Shown: positions 16,742 to 26,260 of the stretch, one piece after another
Position numbering within the stretch: the first letter of the stretch is position 1
Layout: the number at the start of each line of letters is the position of its first letter
NCBI GenBank assembly: GCA_003240775.1
Contig: QFNI01000014.1
Span: 11,381 to 75,380, forward strand
Reading direction: 5' to 3'
DNA from: Mesorhizobium amorphae
GTDB taxonomy: Bacteria; Pseudomonadota; Alphaproteobacteria; Rhizobiales; Rhizobiaceae
DNA length: 64,000 nt
The notes under the pieces: model-generated
Database searches by the model: none
What the model was told of the DNA's origin: nothing
The model's input: only the letters and a program-made list of their open reading frames with translations
Translations under genes and position numbers: made by a program

Positions 16742-18220
16742 GTGCGGTTTCTTGGGGATTCGCCGGGCGTGAGTGGCGCCACTCTTCTTGAGCGGATCGG
16801 GCGCAACACGCTGGCGCAGCTGCTTTCACTTGGCGTGACCTTTGCCGACCGGCTGATCGGCGCGGGGCTTCTCGTGCGCGCCTGGGGGCCGGAGCAGTTC
16901 GGGGAATGGGCGCTTCTGTTTTCGGGGGCGTGCCTGATTCTGCTGGGCGAGGCCGGGTGCGGCACGGTGCTGGGCAATCTCTGGCAGCGTGCGCGGGGCG
17001 ATGCCGTGGGGCGCGTGTGCGGGCTGGCGGCAAGTGTGGCGATGGTCCAAGCCGCTGTGCTCGCAGGGCTGGCCGGGCTTTGGCTTGCCTGGTCGGGGTT
17101 GCGCGGGGAGGAAGGGGCAGCCTTTGCGATCCTGGCGCTTGCGCTCGTGCTGCTTGCGGCGCGAGGGGGCGTGGGTCAGTTCCTGCGCGCGAAGGGCGAG
17201 TTCGCAGCCGGCGCGCTTCTGGAAGCGCTGCCGACGCTCGCCACGGTGGCGGGCACGGCAGGCGTGGCGCTGGCGGGCGGCTCAATCGTTGCGCTCGCAG
17301 CCGTCTACCTCGTGGCGCAGCTGGTGTTCGGCTGGGGGGTGACGCTTCTTCTTCTCAAGCGGCGCTTTGCCGACTTCACGCTCCGGCCGGTTCGGCCGAG
17401 CCGGGACGAGGTCGGGCAGTTTGCCAGGCAGTTGCGCTGGGTGACGCTGGGCCAGAATGCGCCGCTCGCCTGGACGCAGGCGCCGATCCTGCTTTTGGGC
17501 GCGTTCGGCACAAGCGGGGTGGCACTGGCGGGGTTTCTTCTCGTGCGGACGCTGGTCGGCCTCGCGCGGCAGCTCGCCTCCGTGCTTGCGGTGGCGGCGG
17601 GCGTTGAACTTGCGCGGGAAGACCTGGCACACGGCCGGATCGGGGCGGTGACGCGCGTGCTGTGCGCGCTTTCGGCTGCGCTGGGGTCCGGGGTGATCGT
17701 GTGGGGGCCCGCCCTGCTCGGGCTCTGGACGGGCGAGGCCGAACTGTTCGATCAGGCGGTGGCGGCATGGCTTGTAGCGGGCAGCCTCACTGCCTGCCTG
17801 GGCGCGCCGCTTGCGCAGACGCTGCTTTATTCGGGTGCGCCGCGCGCGCCTGCCTTGGCGCTTGTGGGTCAGCTCGGGGCGGGGTTGGTGGGGGCCGCGG
17901 TTCTCTTGCCGGGCTTCGGCATCGCAGGGGCCGCGGCGGGGCTGGCGATGGGCGAGGTCGTGGGCCTCATCCTCCTCCTGCGCATGACGAGCACGCCCCT
18001 CATTTCGCTGTTGCCCGCCCTCGTTGCGCTGGGAACAAGCCTGGGCTGGAACGCGCTCGTGGCCGAGACGGCGAGCGCGGTGCTGGGCGATTGGCCCGGC
18101 ATTGCCGCGTGGGCAGTGTTCGGGCTCCTCCTTTCGCTCGTTCTTGCCTTGCCGCCATCGGTGCGGCGGAGGGTTCTCACTCGAAGAGCGCAGATGCGAA
18201 GCGCCGCCGGAAGCGCGTGA
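16742..18220 (+). CDS. Polysaccharide flippase (Wzx-like, MOP superfamily)
   Basis: About 492 residues with 12 or more hydrophobic segments and the N-terminal pattern GRNTLAQLLSLGVTFADR seen in oligosaccharide flippases. It would move undecaprenyl-linked repeat units across the inner membrane. Start is uncertain: GTG 16742 is given; GTG 16769, with GGGGA about 10 bases upstream, is a good alternative, and a TTG at 16634 gives a longer form. Its last 44 bases overlap the convergent glycosyltransferase. Confidence 0.83.
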   Translation: MRFLGDSPGVSGATLLERIGRNTLAQLLSLGVTFADRLIGAGLLVRAWGPEQFGEWALLFSGACLILLGEAGCGTVLGNLWQRARGDAVGRVCGLAASVAMVQAAVLAGLAGLWLAWSGLRGEEGAAFAILALALVLLAARGGVGQFLRAKGEFAAGALLEALPTLATVAGTAGVALAGGSIVALAAVYLVAQLVFGWGVTLLLLKRRFADFTLRPVRPSRDEVGQFARQLRWVTLGQNAPLAWTQAPILLLGAFGTSGVALAGFLLVRTLVGLARQLASVLAVAAGVELAREDLAHGRIGAVTRVLCALSAALGSGVIVWGPALLGLWTGEAELFDQAVAAWLVAGSLTACLGAPLAQTLLYSGAPRAPALALVGQLGAGLVGAAVLLPGFGIAGAAAGLAMGEVVGLILLLRMTSTPLISLLPALVALGTSLGWNALVAETASAVLGDWPGIAAWAVFGLLLSLVLALPPSVRRRVLTRRAQMRSAAGSA

Positions 18221-19199
18221 AGCGGAATTCGGCCTGCCAGCGCGCCTGGCCCGCCCGCCCCATGCGGGTGCGCAGGGCCTCGTCGCGCAGGAGTTCGATC
18301 AAGGACCGGGCGAGTTCGCCGGGCTGGTCGTGGTCTATGCAGAACCCGGTCTCGCCGTGGCGGTTCACCTCGCTGCCCGCGTCGTGGACGGAGGCGAGAA
18401 CGGGAATGCCGCGGCGCATGGCTTCCGCATAGACAAGGCCGAAGCCTTCGCCGCGCGAGGGCATGGCGAGGAGGCCCGTTTCCCGCCAGAGTTCCTCGAT
18501 GGCGCTTTCGGGCACGAAGCCGCGCACGTCGATGCGATGCGCCACAGGCGATCGGGCCGCGCGCGCCTGGATGGCGGGAAGGCCCCTGCCCCCGCCTGCC
18601 ATCAGAAGCCGCGCTTCGGGCACACTCGCCACCACGGCGGGCCAGGCGTCGATCAGGTGCTCGTGGCCCTTGTAGCTTTCGCGCTCGTCGATGCGGCCGA
18701 GGATCAGAGCGGTCGGCGGGTTCGCAAGGGGCGGCAGGGCGGCGCTGTCGGCTTCGGTCGCGAGCGGGCAGACGCGCGCGGTGGGAAGCGCGCCGTGCAG
18801 GCGCTCGAAGCGGGCCAGCGTGTGCTGGGAGTTGACGAGAACGCGCGCGGCCCGGCGGAAGACCGCGAGCGCCTGGGGCTTGGCATTCTCCCAGGCCTCG
18901 ATGCCGTGCATCCAGACGGCGAACGGCCCTGCCCCGCGCGGATGGGCGCGCGCCACGCCTGCCGAATCGTAGAGCGAGAGGTGGACGCCGCGTGTGCCGC
19001 GCCAGGCGTGGAAGCAGAAGCGCAGCTTGGAGCCCTTCGCGTGGCGCACCGCGAAAGGCAGGTCGTGCGGCTCATGGTCGAGCAGGCTTACGGCGCGCAT
19101 GGGCCGGCCGGCGGCTGCGAGCGTGAGCCCCGAAAGGCGCGCGACACGCGCGATGCCGCCGCGGCCTGCGGCAAAGGAAGCGGCTCCGAGAAAGATCAT
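18177..19199 (-). CDS. GT4-family glycosyltransferase
   Basis: A 340-residue GT-B fold enzyme with LILGRIDERESYKGHEHL (start of the donor domain), GFVPESAIEELW and the PSRGEGFGLVYAEAM block with catalytic glutamates. N-terminal landmarks FLGAASFAAGRGGIARVAR and WMHGIEAWE are typical of cluster-encoded transferases. ATG 19199 overlaps the upstream methyltransferase stop (ATGA). Donor and acceptor are not predictable. Confidence 0.88.
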   Translation of the reverse strand: MIFLGAASFAAGRGGIARVARLSGLTLAAAGRPMRAVSLLDHEPHDLPFAVRHAKGSKLRFCFHAWRGTRGVHLSLYDSAGVARAHPRGAGPFAVWMHGIEAWENAKPQALAVFRRAARVLVNSQHTLARFERLHGALPTARVCPLATEADSAALPPLANPPTALILGRIDERESYKGHEHLIDAWPAVVASVPEARLLMAGGGRGLPAIQARAARSPVAHRIDVRGFVPESAIEELWRETGLLAMPSRGEGFGLVYAEAMRRGIPVLASVHDAGSEVNRHGETGFCIDHDQPGELARSLIELLRDEALRTRMGRAGQARWQAEFRFTRFRRRFASALFE

Positions 19200-19882
19200 G
19201 CAGGTCTCCGGCAGGCGACGAGGCGCAGCGTATCCGTGACGGATGCGAGGCCAAGGGGGCGGGCGATGTGCGACAAGACGGGCACGACGCCGAACGTGGT
19301 GGTGGCAATGGGTTCGAGCCGCTCGCGCCGGAGCGCCTGCTCGATGCGGGCAAGACCCGGCGCGTGGCGCGACATCGCGCGGTAGGCGGGGCGGCCGGTC
19401 GTGTGGAAGCGGACGGTTTCCGCCCAGCGATAGGCGCTTCGCAGGTTGGGCAGCGAAAACAGGAGCGTGCCGCCGGGGCGCAGCGACCGGCCGAGGAAGC
19501 TCAGGCCCGCCTCCCAGTCCGGCAGGTATTCGAGCACGCTGGAACAGAGCACGAGATCGAAGCGCGCGCCGTCCAGGGCGGCTTCATCGCCGATGCGGGC
19601 TTCGCGGAAGCGGAGGTTGAGTGTGGTGCCTGCGCGTTCGCGGGCAATCGCGAGCATCGCGGGGCTGGGGTCGATGCCGAGAACGCTGCCAGCATGTCGG
19701 GCGGCGAGCGCGGACAGAACGCCCGGCCCGCAGCCGGCGTCGAGCACGGCGGAGACGGGCGTTGCGAAGCGCTCGATCCAAGTGCGCCAGATCCGCTCGC
19801 GCTCGCGGAAGGCTGCGGAGAGCGTGTAGCGGTCTGCAAAGACCGAGGCGTGGCTGTCGTGCCAGCTTGCTGCGTCGGTCAT
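19196..19882 (-). CDS. SAM-dependent class I methyltransferase
   Basis: A 228-residue methyltransferase. Motif I is LDAGCGPGVLSAL, followed by GIDPSPAML and FDLVLCSSVLEYL, with FSLPNLRSAYRW after the core. Start ATG 19882 overlaps the polymerase stop; ends coupled to the next glycosyltransferase. It probably methylates a sugar or a lipid-linked intermediate of the polysaccharide (inference from context). Confidence 0.85.
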   Translation of the reverse strand: MTDAASWHDSHASVFADRYTLSAAFRERERIWRTWIERFATPVSAVLDAGCGPGVLSALAARHAGSVLGIDPSPAMLAIARERAGTTLNLRFREARIGDEAALDGARFDLVLCSSVLEYLPDWEAGLSFLGRSLRPGGTLLFSLPNLRSAYRWAETVRFHTTGRPAYRAMSRHAPGLARIEQALRRERLEPIATTTFGVVPVLSHIARPLGLASVTDTLRLVACRRPA

Positions 19883-21324
19883 CGGGCGGGGCTCGGGCGT
19901 CGGGAGGGGAAGAAGGGAGTGGCGAGCCAGGCGGCGAGGCCTGCGAGGGCTGCCAGAAGCAGGCTCGCGGCGACGTCGCCCGCGAGAACGCCGTCGGTGC
20001 GGATGCCCATCCAGATGCCGAGGAAGACGGCCGGGAAGTGGAGCCACCGCTCCTCCGACACCGCCCAGACCGCGTAGCGCGCGGAAAGAAAGAAGGCCAA
20101 GCCGAGCGGCACCATCACCAAAGGCAGGCCGAGCCAGCCGAGGTTCCAGTAGCTTTCGGCGAAATAGCCCATCCAGGTGGACGAGGTTTCGGGGCCGCCG
20201 AGCAGCACCGTGTAGTCGCGGCCCATGGAGAAGACGGGCTTCTCGGGGGCGAGCACGCGGGGGATGGCGACCCAGGGGATGAAGAGAAGGGACGCGCCGG
20301 GCTGGCCTGCTTCGTGGAAGGCCAGAGCGGGGGCGGCCGCGTTCACATAGGAGATGCGCACGAGAGTGCCCTGGTAGCCATCGCCATCCGCAGCTTCATC
20401 AAGGCGGAGGGAGGCATGGGCGAGAGCGTCCAAGCGGTCCGCGAGACCGGCGGCCGTCTCGGGGCCGAGGCTGGCAAGGAGCGTGTCGCGCGCTTCGCCA
20501 ATGGTGCGCTCGATCAGGGTGAAGCCGCCGGCGAGCATCAGGGCTGCGAGCGCCAGGCGTGGAAGGCTCGCGCGGCGGTGGAGGAAGGCTAGCGCCAGCA
20601 TCAGGAGCGGCAGGAGCGCTTCGCTCTTGTTGAGGCGGACGAGGCCGAGCGCTGCATCCGCGATGCCCAGGGCCAGCACGAGCGGCAGGAGCGCGGGCTT
20701 GTTTCGGATAGCCCAGAGCGCGAGCAGGAAAAGGCCTGCGGGCGCGCAGTAGGACAGGCTCGTCAGCGCGCCGGGCACCACCGTGTCGCCGAAGGCTCCG
20801 GCCTCCTGGGGCAGGATCACCAAAAGTTTCACGCCGTAGCCGAGGGCGGCGAAGAGGAGGGCCGCAGGCAGGAGTTCGCCCTCTCCGCTCGCAGGTGAAG
20901 CCTCAAGCGGCCAGAAGGTGGCAGCGAAGCGGACGGTGGCGAGAAGCACGAGGATCGAGGCCGTGGTGACGGCGTTGAAGAGCGCTATCGTGTCCGGCTC
21001 GGGCGCGTGAAAGGCGTGAAGCTCCGTGAGCGTCGTCTCGTTCATCAGGAGGTGGGCGACCGTGCCCAGGCCGAAATAGACGCCGGCCGAAACGCGCAGC
21101 CAGAAAAGGCCGGTCCAGAGCGCGAGCGGGGTCGCAAGAACACGGGCTGCCGCCCCGCCGAACAGGATCGTGGCAAGCGCCAGCGGCCCCGCCACATCCA
21201 TCGGGCCGGGGCCGGACAGGCAATAGAAGCAGAGAAGCAGCGCCAGGAGCCAAAGCTCGAGGGTGTGGACATGAAGGGCCGCGTCTCTCACGTCTTGCGG
21301 CCCTCGGGGTGGCGTCTCATCCAC
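19879..21324 (-). CDS. Candidate O-antigen / polysaccharide polymerase (Wzy-like)
   Basis: A 481-residue protein with about 12 hydrophobic segments and a large non-membrane loop (about residues 300-390) holding SMGRDYTVLLGG and SSTWMGYFAESYWNLG. The G-x-ES-YWN-G-WLG-type block resembles a signature seen in oligosaccharide repeat unit polymerases, which are highly divergent, so the assignment rests on topology, this motif and the presence of flippase and chain-length genes. GTG 21324 is directly adjoined by a GGGGAGG, too close for an ideal ribosome site; GTG 21291 is an alternative start. Confidence 0.72.
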   Translation of the reverse strand: MDETPPRGPQDVRDAALHVHTLELWLLALLLCFYCLSGPGPMDVAGPLALATILFGGAAARVLATPLALWTGLFWLRVSAGVYFGLGTVAHLLMNETTLTELHAFHAPEPDTIALFNAVTTASILVLLATVRFAATFWPLEASPASGEGELLPAALLFAALGYGVKLLVILPQEAGAFGDTVVPGALTSLSYCAPAGLFLLALWAIRNKPALLPLVLALGIADAALGLVRLNKSEALLPLLMLALAFLHRRASLPRLALAALMLAGGFTLIERTIGEARDTLLASLGPETAAGLADRLDALAHASLRLDEAADGDGYQGTLVRISYVNAAAPALAFHEAGQPGASLLFIPWVAIPRVLAPEKPVFSMGRDYTVLLGGPETSSTWMGYFAESYWNLGWLGLPLVMVPLGLAFFLSARYAVWAVSEERWLHFPAVFLGIWMGIRTDGVLAGDVAASLLLAALAGLAAWLATPFFPSRRPSPAR

Positions 21325-21386
21325 CTCCCCTCGGACGCCGCGGACAATCGGCGGGATCGAATCGCAACTTGAGAGCGCCGTCCGCC

Positions 21387-23936
21387 ATGCCCGACACCAC
21401 GCCGAACCTCGTTCTGCCCTTCATCCTGCCGCAGCAGGCGCAAAAGCACGTGACCCACAACGAGGCGATCCGCGCGCTGGACGCGCTGATGCAGGTGGCC
21501 GTGCTCGACTGGCACCGCGCGAGCCCGCCCGAGGCACCCGGCGAGGGCGACCGCTACGTCGTGGGTGCCGAGCCCACGGGAGCCTGGCGCGACCGGGATG
21601 GAGAACTGGCAGCATGGCAGGACGGCGCCTGGGCGTTCTTTGCGCCGCGCGAAGGCTGGCTCGCCTGGGCGGTGGGCGAGGACCGGCTGATCGTCCGACG
21701 CGGGGAAGCCTGGGAGGCTTTGGAGCTGCCGGCTTCCGTGAACCCCGTCGCGATGGTCGGGGTGAATGCTGAGGCCGACGCGGTGAACCGGCTCGCGGTG
21801 GCGGCACCCGCCACGCTTCTGCGCCACGGCGGCACGGGCGGGCACCAGCTGAAGATCGCAAAGGCCGCGGGCGGGGACACGGCGGCAGTGCTGTTTCAGA
21901 CGGCAGCGTCGGGCCGGGCGGAACTGGGGCTGCTCGGTTCCGACCATCTCGGCGTGAAGCTGAGCGCTGACGGAGCCGCCTGGAAGACGGCGCTTTCCCT
22001 TCACAACACGACGCTGCAAGCGGACTTCTTCGGCAGCCAGGTGGTGCATGCAGGGCCGGGGCGCGTTTCCGAGCACGACCCCAGCGGAACGGCCGGGCAT
22101 GGCGGCTATCGCTGGAGCAGCTTCTACCAGCCGGGCGCCTGGACCAACGGGCCGCCGGGAGACGTTTCCTACGTCGACGACGTATGGGCGAGCGGCATCA
22201 ACATGGCGGGCGTCAGCGTGCGGGCGGATGCGAGCAGGCAATATGCCGCCTGGCACATGGAATCGAAGTTCTACCAGGGACCGGCGCAGAACAGCCCCTA
22301 CACCGAGAACTTCCTCCATGTGATCGACCAGACGGGGGCGGCGCACCGGCCGATCGCCTGGGTGGGCCGGCATGACGGCAGTTTCGGCGAGGTGGCGTTC
22401 TCGGCGACCGTGGTGAACTGGTACGACTATGCAAACCGGCAGATCATGAAGCTCGACTACGCCTCCGGCCCGGACGGCGAGTGGCAGATCTTCGACCCGC
22501 TGGTGTTCCGATACTTCACGAACGACCGCCCGTTCTGGCGGCAGCAGAACGCGGGCGGCGACAGCTCGGTCGCGCTGCCCTTCATCGACGACGGCGACAA
22601 CCTCGTGGTGGAAGTGCCCATTACCGGCGGACACGGGGCGGGCTCGAAGAACGCGCGCGGCCTTGTCGCAAGGGCGCGGGGCAGCAACTCGGACGCGCTG
22701 ACGGCGGAGGCGCCGGGCGCGCAGGCCGCAACGCTCGCGATCGCATGCGGGCGTACGCAAGGCGCGAGCGGCGCGATCGCCGTGGCGGCCGATGGCTCGA
22801 CGCATGTTTCGGCGGCCAGCGGGGCCGTGACGGAGGCCGATATCGGGCGGCTGGTGAGCGGGGCCGGTGTGCCCGCCGGCACGCGGGTGGCGGATGTGGC
22901 GAGCGCCACGGCGTTTTCCACCACCCAGGCCCTGCCCGCTTCGGTGTCGAGCGTGACGCTCGGCGCGCGCGCCCGGCGCTCGGCGGAGCTCTCGGTGGAT
23001 GGAAACGGAGCGGCGACGCTCGACCTGCCAGGCACCTTTGCCTTCCGCGACAAGGCAAACAACCATGCGGCGCATGTGCTGTTCGACTTCGGCAACAACC
23101 GGCTCGACCTCACGGAAGGCTTCCTCTTGCGCTTCGCGCGCAACAACGCGCCCGCGCTGCGCCAGGCGAACGGGGCGGGCACGGCGCATCTCGCGCTGCC
23201 CTACCTCGACGAGCGCGACCAGCTCGTGGTGGACCCCGCGATCACGGGCGTGCAGGTGGCGGGCTCGAAGAACGCGCGCGGCGTGGTGGTGCGCACGCGG
23301 GGCGGCAACACGGACGCGCTGACGGCCGAAGCGCCGGGCGGGCTTGCCGCGACGCTCAGCCTGGCCTGCGGGGCGAACCAGGCGGCGGGCGCGGCGATCC
23401 CCGTCGTGGCCAACGGCACGACCGGCGTCACGGCGGCTGCGGGCGCGGTGGGGGAAAACGACATCGGGCGCCTGGTGTCGGGCGCGAACGTGCCGGCGAA
23501 CACGCGCATCGCCGATGTGACGGGACCGGGCGCTTTCACCACCTCGAACGCGCTGCCCGCCGGGGTTTCGGCGATCACGCTGGGCGCACGGTCCCGGCGC
23601 TCGTTCGAGTTCTCGGTGGATCATGCGGGGGCCACCACGCTCGATGCGCCCGGCACGATCGCGCTGCGCGACAAGAGCAGTTCCTATGCCATCGCGCTGC
23701 ACTACTGGAACGGCAAATGGGGGTTCGGCGCGGGCGCGAACTATCCCACGGGGGCGCACGCCTTCGACGCGCCGCTCAGGCTGAAAAGCTACGCTTTGGC
23801 CGCGCTTCCGCCCGCCAACACGGCGGGCGCGGGTGCCATGGTCTATGTGGCGGATGCGAGCGGGGGGCCGCATCTCGCCTGCTCGGACGGCAGCGTGTGG
23901 CGCAGCGTGGGCGCGCTTGGCGAGCAGATCGGCTGA
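21387..23936 (+). CDS. DUF2793 tail-spike-like surface protein with internal duplication
   Basis: An 849-residue protein. Residues about 1-115 carry the DUF2793 pattern (LPFILPQQAQKHVTHNEA, then GDRYVVGAEPTGAW and PREGWLAW). The middle is glycine- and alanine-rich. A 207-residue unit occurs twice (DNA 22509-23129 and 23130-about 23690), each with AGSKNARG, TAEAPG, DIGRLVSGA and TLGARxRRS. The C terminus (AGAMVYVADASGGPH) resembles phage and gene-transfer-agent fibre ends. No signal peptide. It lies on the opposite strand inside the glycosyltransferase block. Possible roles: a spike recognising the local polysaccharide, or a surface adhesin; unproven. Confidence 0.83.
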   Translation: MPDTTPNLVLPFILPQQAQKHVTHNEAIRALDALMQVAVLDWHRASPPEAPGEGDRYVVGAEPTGAWRDRDGELAAWQDGAWAFFAPREGWLAWAVGEDRLIVRRGEAWEALELPASVNPVAMVGVNAEADAVNRLAVAAPATLLRHGGTGGHQLKIAKAAGGDTAAVLFQTAASGRAELGLLGSDHLGVKLSADGAAWKTALSLHNTTLQADFFGSQVVHAGPGRVSEHDPSGTAGHGGYRWSSFYQPGAWTNGPPGDVSYVDDVWASGINMAGVSVRADASRQYAAWHMESKFYQGPAQNSPYTENFLHVIDQTGAAHRPIAWVGRHDGSFGEVAFSATVVNWYDYANRQIMKLDYASGPDGEWQIFDPLVFRYFTNDRPFWRQQNAGGDSSVALPFIDDGDNLVVEVPITGGHGAGSKNARGLVARARGSNSDALTAEAPGAQAATLAIACGRTQGASGAIAVAADGSTHVSAASGAVTEADIGRLVSGAGVPAGTRVADVASATAFSTTQALPASVSSVTLGARARRSAELSVDGNGAATLDLPGTFAFRDKANNHAAHVLFDFGNNRLDLTEGFLLRFARNNAPALRQANGAGTAHLALPYLDERDQLVVDPAITGVQVAGSKNARGVVVRTRGGNTDALTAEAPGGLAATLSLACGANQAAGAAIPVVANGTTGVTAAAGAVGENDIGRLVSGANVPANTRIADVTGPGAFTTSNALPAGVSAITLGARSRRSFEFSVDHAGATTLDAPGTIALRDKSSSYAIALHYWNGKWGFGAGANYPTGAHAFDAPLRLKSYALAALPPANTAGAGAMVYVADASGGPHLACSDGSVWRSVGALGEQIG
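22509..23690 (+). repeat. Tandem 621-bp duplication inside the DUF2793 gene
   Basis: Two head-to-tail copies at an exact offset of 621 bases (207 codons). For example, a 20-base identical stretch starts at 22640 and again at 23261. The copies have diverged elsewhere at both DNA and protein level, so the duplication is not very recent. The second copy matches only to about 23690. Confidence 0.85.
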
Positions 23937-23938
23937 GG

Positions 23939-25129
23939 TCATGTGCGCTCTCCCAGCACTGCGTCGAGCGCGCGCTCCACACCTGCCACGCTTTGCGCCA
24001 TGCCGCATTCGGCGGCGATCTCCAGAGAGGCTCGGGCGAGCCTCGCGTGAAGCTGCGGGTCGCCGAGAAGGCGGGTCAGGTTGGCGGCAAGCGCGTTCGT
24101 GTCGCCGCAGGGGTGAACGAGCGCGTTGCGGCCGGGCTGGGCGACATCGGAGGGTCCGATGGCGCCCACGCGGTCGGAGAGAAGCAGTGGAAGGCCTGCC
24201 GCGGCGGCTTCGGACACGGCGAGCGGGTGGGGGTCGAAGCTTGCGGGGTGCACCAGCATGTCGGAGCCTGCGTAGAGGCCGGGCAACGCGTCGAGGTTGA
24301 CGAAACCCTGGAGGGTTGCGGGTGCGCCGGTCTTGCGGATCAGGGCTTCGAGGGTTCCACGCTCGGTGCCTTCGCCGCAGAAGAGGATGTGGAGGGAGAG
24401 ACCTGGCGGCAGGCGACGCCAGGCTTCGACCGGATCGAGCGGGCGCTTGCGGGGCGATAGTTTGCCGACGAAGAGCGCGATGGGAGTGTCGGGGGCCAGC
24501 CCCAAGCGTTTGCGCAACTGGGCGCGGTGAGCGCCGCGGCTCGCACGGGCATGGGCGAAGGCAGTCTCGTCGATGGGAAAGGGCGTGCGGAACATGCGGG
24601 CGGATGGGACGCCGAGGGCACCCAGCATCCGCTCGTTGCCGTCGCCGGGCGTGAGAAAGGCCGAGACGCGCGCGAGAAGCGGACGCAGGAGAAGCGCGCG
24701 GAGGCTCGCGCGCCAGGGCGCGCGGCGGGTCTGCGGCGAGCCGTCGCCCGTCATAAGCGCGGGGATTTGGTGGCGCCGACACCAGTGGAGCGCGCGGAGA
24801 GCGGTGCGCTGGGCATAGCCGAAGACGAGAACGGCGTCGGGACGGAAGGCCGCGAGTGCTGCGCCCACGCTCGGATTGTCGACCGCGTGGAAGCCGGCTT
24901 GGCGGATGGAGGGCGCTTCGGGGAGAAAGCTGTGGGGGAAGCCGCCTGTGAGATTTCCGGCCCAGGCGATCGAGCGGTTCATCTCGGCGTCGAAAGTCGG
25001 CTCGAGGCCGATGCGGGAGCAGAAGAGCACGTGCAGCGAGAGGCCCGGACGGCTCGCGAGTGCGCGGAACAAATGAACGAAATGCTGGATCGGGTGGGAC
25101 ATGACCACCGCCAAGCGAACCGTGCTCAC
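23939..25129 (-). CDS. GT4-family glycosyltransferase
   Basis: A 396-residue GT-B enzyme. The N-terminal half has SHPIQHFVHLFRAL and VFGYAQRTALRAL. The donor domain begins ALFVGKLSPRKRPLDPV and carries HPASFDPHPLAVSEAAAAGLP, a variant of the EX7E region. Start GTG 25129 overlaps the upstream glycosyltransferase stop. It ends 2 bases from the convergent DUF2793 gene. Product linkage unknown. Confidence 0.86.
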   Translation of the reverse strand: MSTVRLAVVMSHPIQHFVHLFRALASRPGLSLHVLFCSRIGLEPTFDAEMNRSIAWAGNLTGGFPHSFLPEAPSIRQAGFHAVDNPSVGAALAAFRPDAVLVFGYAQRTALRALHWCRRHQIPALMTGDGSPQTRRAPWRASLRALLLRPLLARVSAFLTPGDGNERMLGALGVPSARMFRTPFPIDETAFAHARASRGAHRAQLRKRLGLAPDTPIALFVGKLSPRKRPLDPVEAWRRLPPGLSLHILFCGEGTERGTLEALIRKTGAPATLQGFVNLDALPGLYAGSDMLVHPASFDPHPLAVSEAAAAGLPLLLSDRVGAIGPSDVAQPGRNALVHPCGDTNALAANLTRLLGDPQLHARLARASLEIAAECGMAQSVAGVERALDAVLGERT

Positions 25130-26256
25130 GATCGGGGCTCCAGAAGGGTGCGGAGCATGGCGGCGGTGTCGAACGCGGCGCGCGAGCGGACGACGTGGGC
25201 TTCGGCCAGGGCTCGGGCACCGGTGCGCCAGACCGAGCGCGCGGGGGCGTCGAGCCGGGCGAAGCGATCGATCATTTGCGCGAAGGGCTCGTCTGTGGCG
25301 AGCGAAAGGTCCCAGCCGGCGTGGGCCCTTTCCAGACCGCGCCAGGGGGTCTTGTCGGACAAGAGCACGGGCGTGCCGGCCGACAGGGCCTCGAACACCG
25401 CGTGGCCGAAGCTCTCGCCTGCGGTGGGCAGGAAGAGGAGATCGGCTTGGGCCAAGGCCTGTGGCACGTCGCTCTGAGGGAGCGCGCCGCGCCAGCGGAG
25501 GGTGACGTGCGGGGGCAGGCCCGCCGCAAGGGCCAGGCATTCGCGAAGGTAGCTCTCGTCTTCCGCTGGGCCGATCACGGTGAAGAGGACCGGCGCGCGC
25601 ACCTTGGTGAGCGCGGCGAGCGCCCGATGCAGGCCCTTGTTGCGCGCGATGCGGCCGAGGAAGACGATCCGCAACGGACCGTCTTGTGGGGTGTGGACCG
25701 GCATTGGCGGAAGTGCGCGGGGGTTCGCGGCGATCGAGAACCGCTTGTGCCGCGGCAAGGCGCAACGGAGGTGGGCGAGCTCTTCCCCATCGGCTGCATG
25801 CAGCGTCACCTCGCGCAGGAATGGAGCGAGAAGCGCCCTGCCCCAGCGCTTGCGCCTGGGCTTCAGCGCGAGCGCACCGGGGTGGAATTCGCCGCGGGGC
25901 GACAGAAGGAGCCGGGTTCGGCCGAGCAGGCCCGCTCGGTGGGCGAGAAGCAGCGGCAGCGTGAAGTCGCGGTCGAAGAAGCCGTTGAGCCAGAGCGCGT
26001 CGGGCCGCGTCGCGCGGAGCCGCGCCAAGAGACCGCGGGGACCGGGCCGGGCGGGCACGAGATAGTGGGCGTCGGACAGGCCTTTGCCTGGGCTCGATGC
26101 CTGTGCGCCGAAGGGGCGGTCGCGCGCGAAAAGCGTGAAGCGGAATTCCGCGCCCAGGCTCTCGCGCAGCGCGCGAAAGGACTGGTTGGGGCCAGACGCA
26201 TCGTTGCCGGGCCAGAAGGCGCCGATGGCCATGGCGACCGTGGGACGCGCCGGCAT
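25126..26256 (-). CDS. GT4-family glycosyltransferase
   Basis: A 376-residue GT-B enzyme with GPNQSFRALRESLG, LLLSPRGEFHPGAL, a donor domain starting RIVFLGRIARNKGLHRAL and LPTAGESFGHAVFEALSAG containing the EX7E glutamates. ATG 26256 (MPARPTVAM) begins 4 bases after the FkbM stop; upstream in-frame starts add a non-conserved proline-rich leader inside the neighbouring gene. Middle of the five-gene minus-strand run from 29804 to 23939. Confidence 0.87.
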   Translation of the reverse strand: MPARPTVAMAIGAFWPGNDASGPNQSFRALRESLGAEFRFTLFARDRPFGAQASSPGKGLSDAHYLVPARPGPRGLLARLRATRPDALWLNGFFDRDFTLPLLLAHRAGLLGRTRLLLSPRGEFHPGALALKPRRKRWGRALLAPFLREVTLHAADGEELAHLRCALPRHKRFSIAANPRALPPMPVHTPQDGPLRIVFLGRIARNKGLHRALAALTKVRAPVLFTVIGPAEDESYLRECLALAAGLPPHVTLRWRGALPQSDVPQALAQADLLFLPTAGESFGHAVFEALSAGTPVLLSDKTPWRGLERAHAGWDLSLATDEPFAQMIDRFARLDAPARSVWRTGARALAEAHVVRSRAAFDTAAMLRTLLEPRS

Positions 26257-26260
26257 CCGT

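Noticed and set aside
21288..25220. Minus-strand open frame of 1310 codons opposite the DUF2793 gene
   Set aside because: Low-complexity arginine/histidine/proline composition and no motifs. The plus strand carries DUF2793, and the rest of the frame runs out of phase through the real minus-strand genes at both ends.
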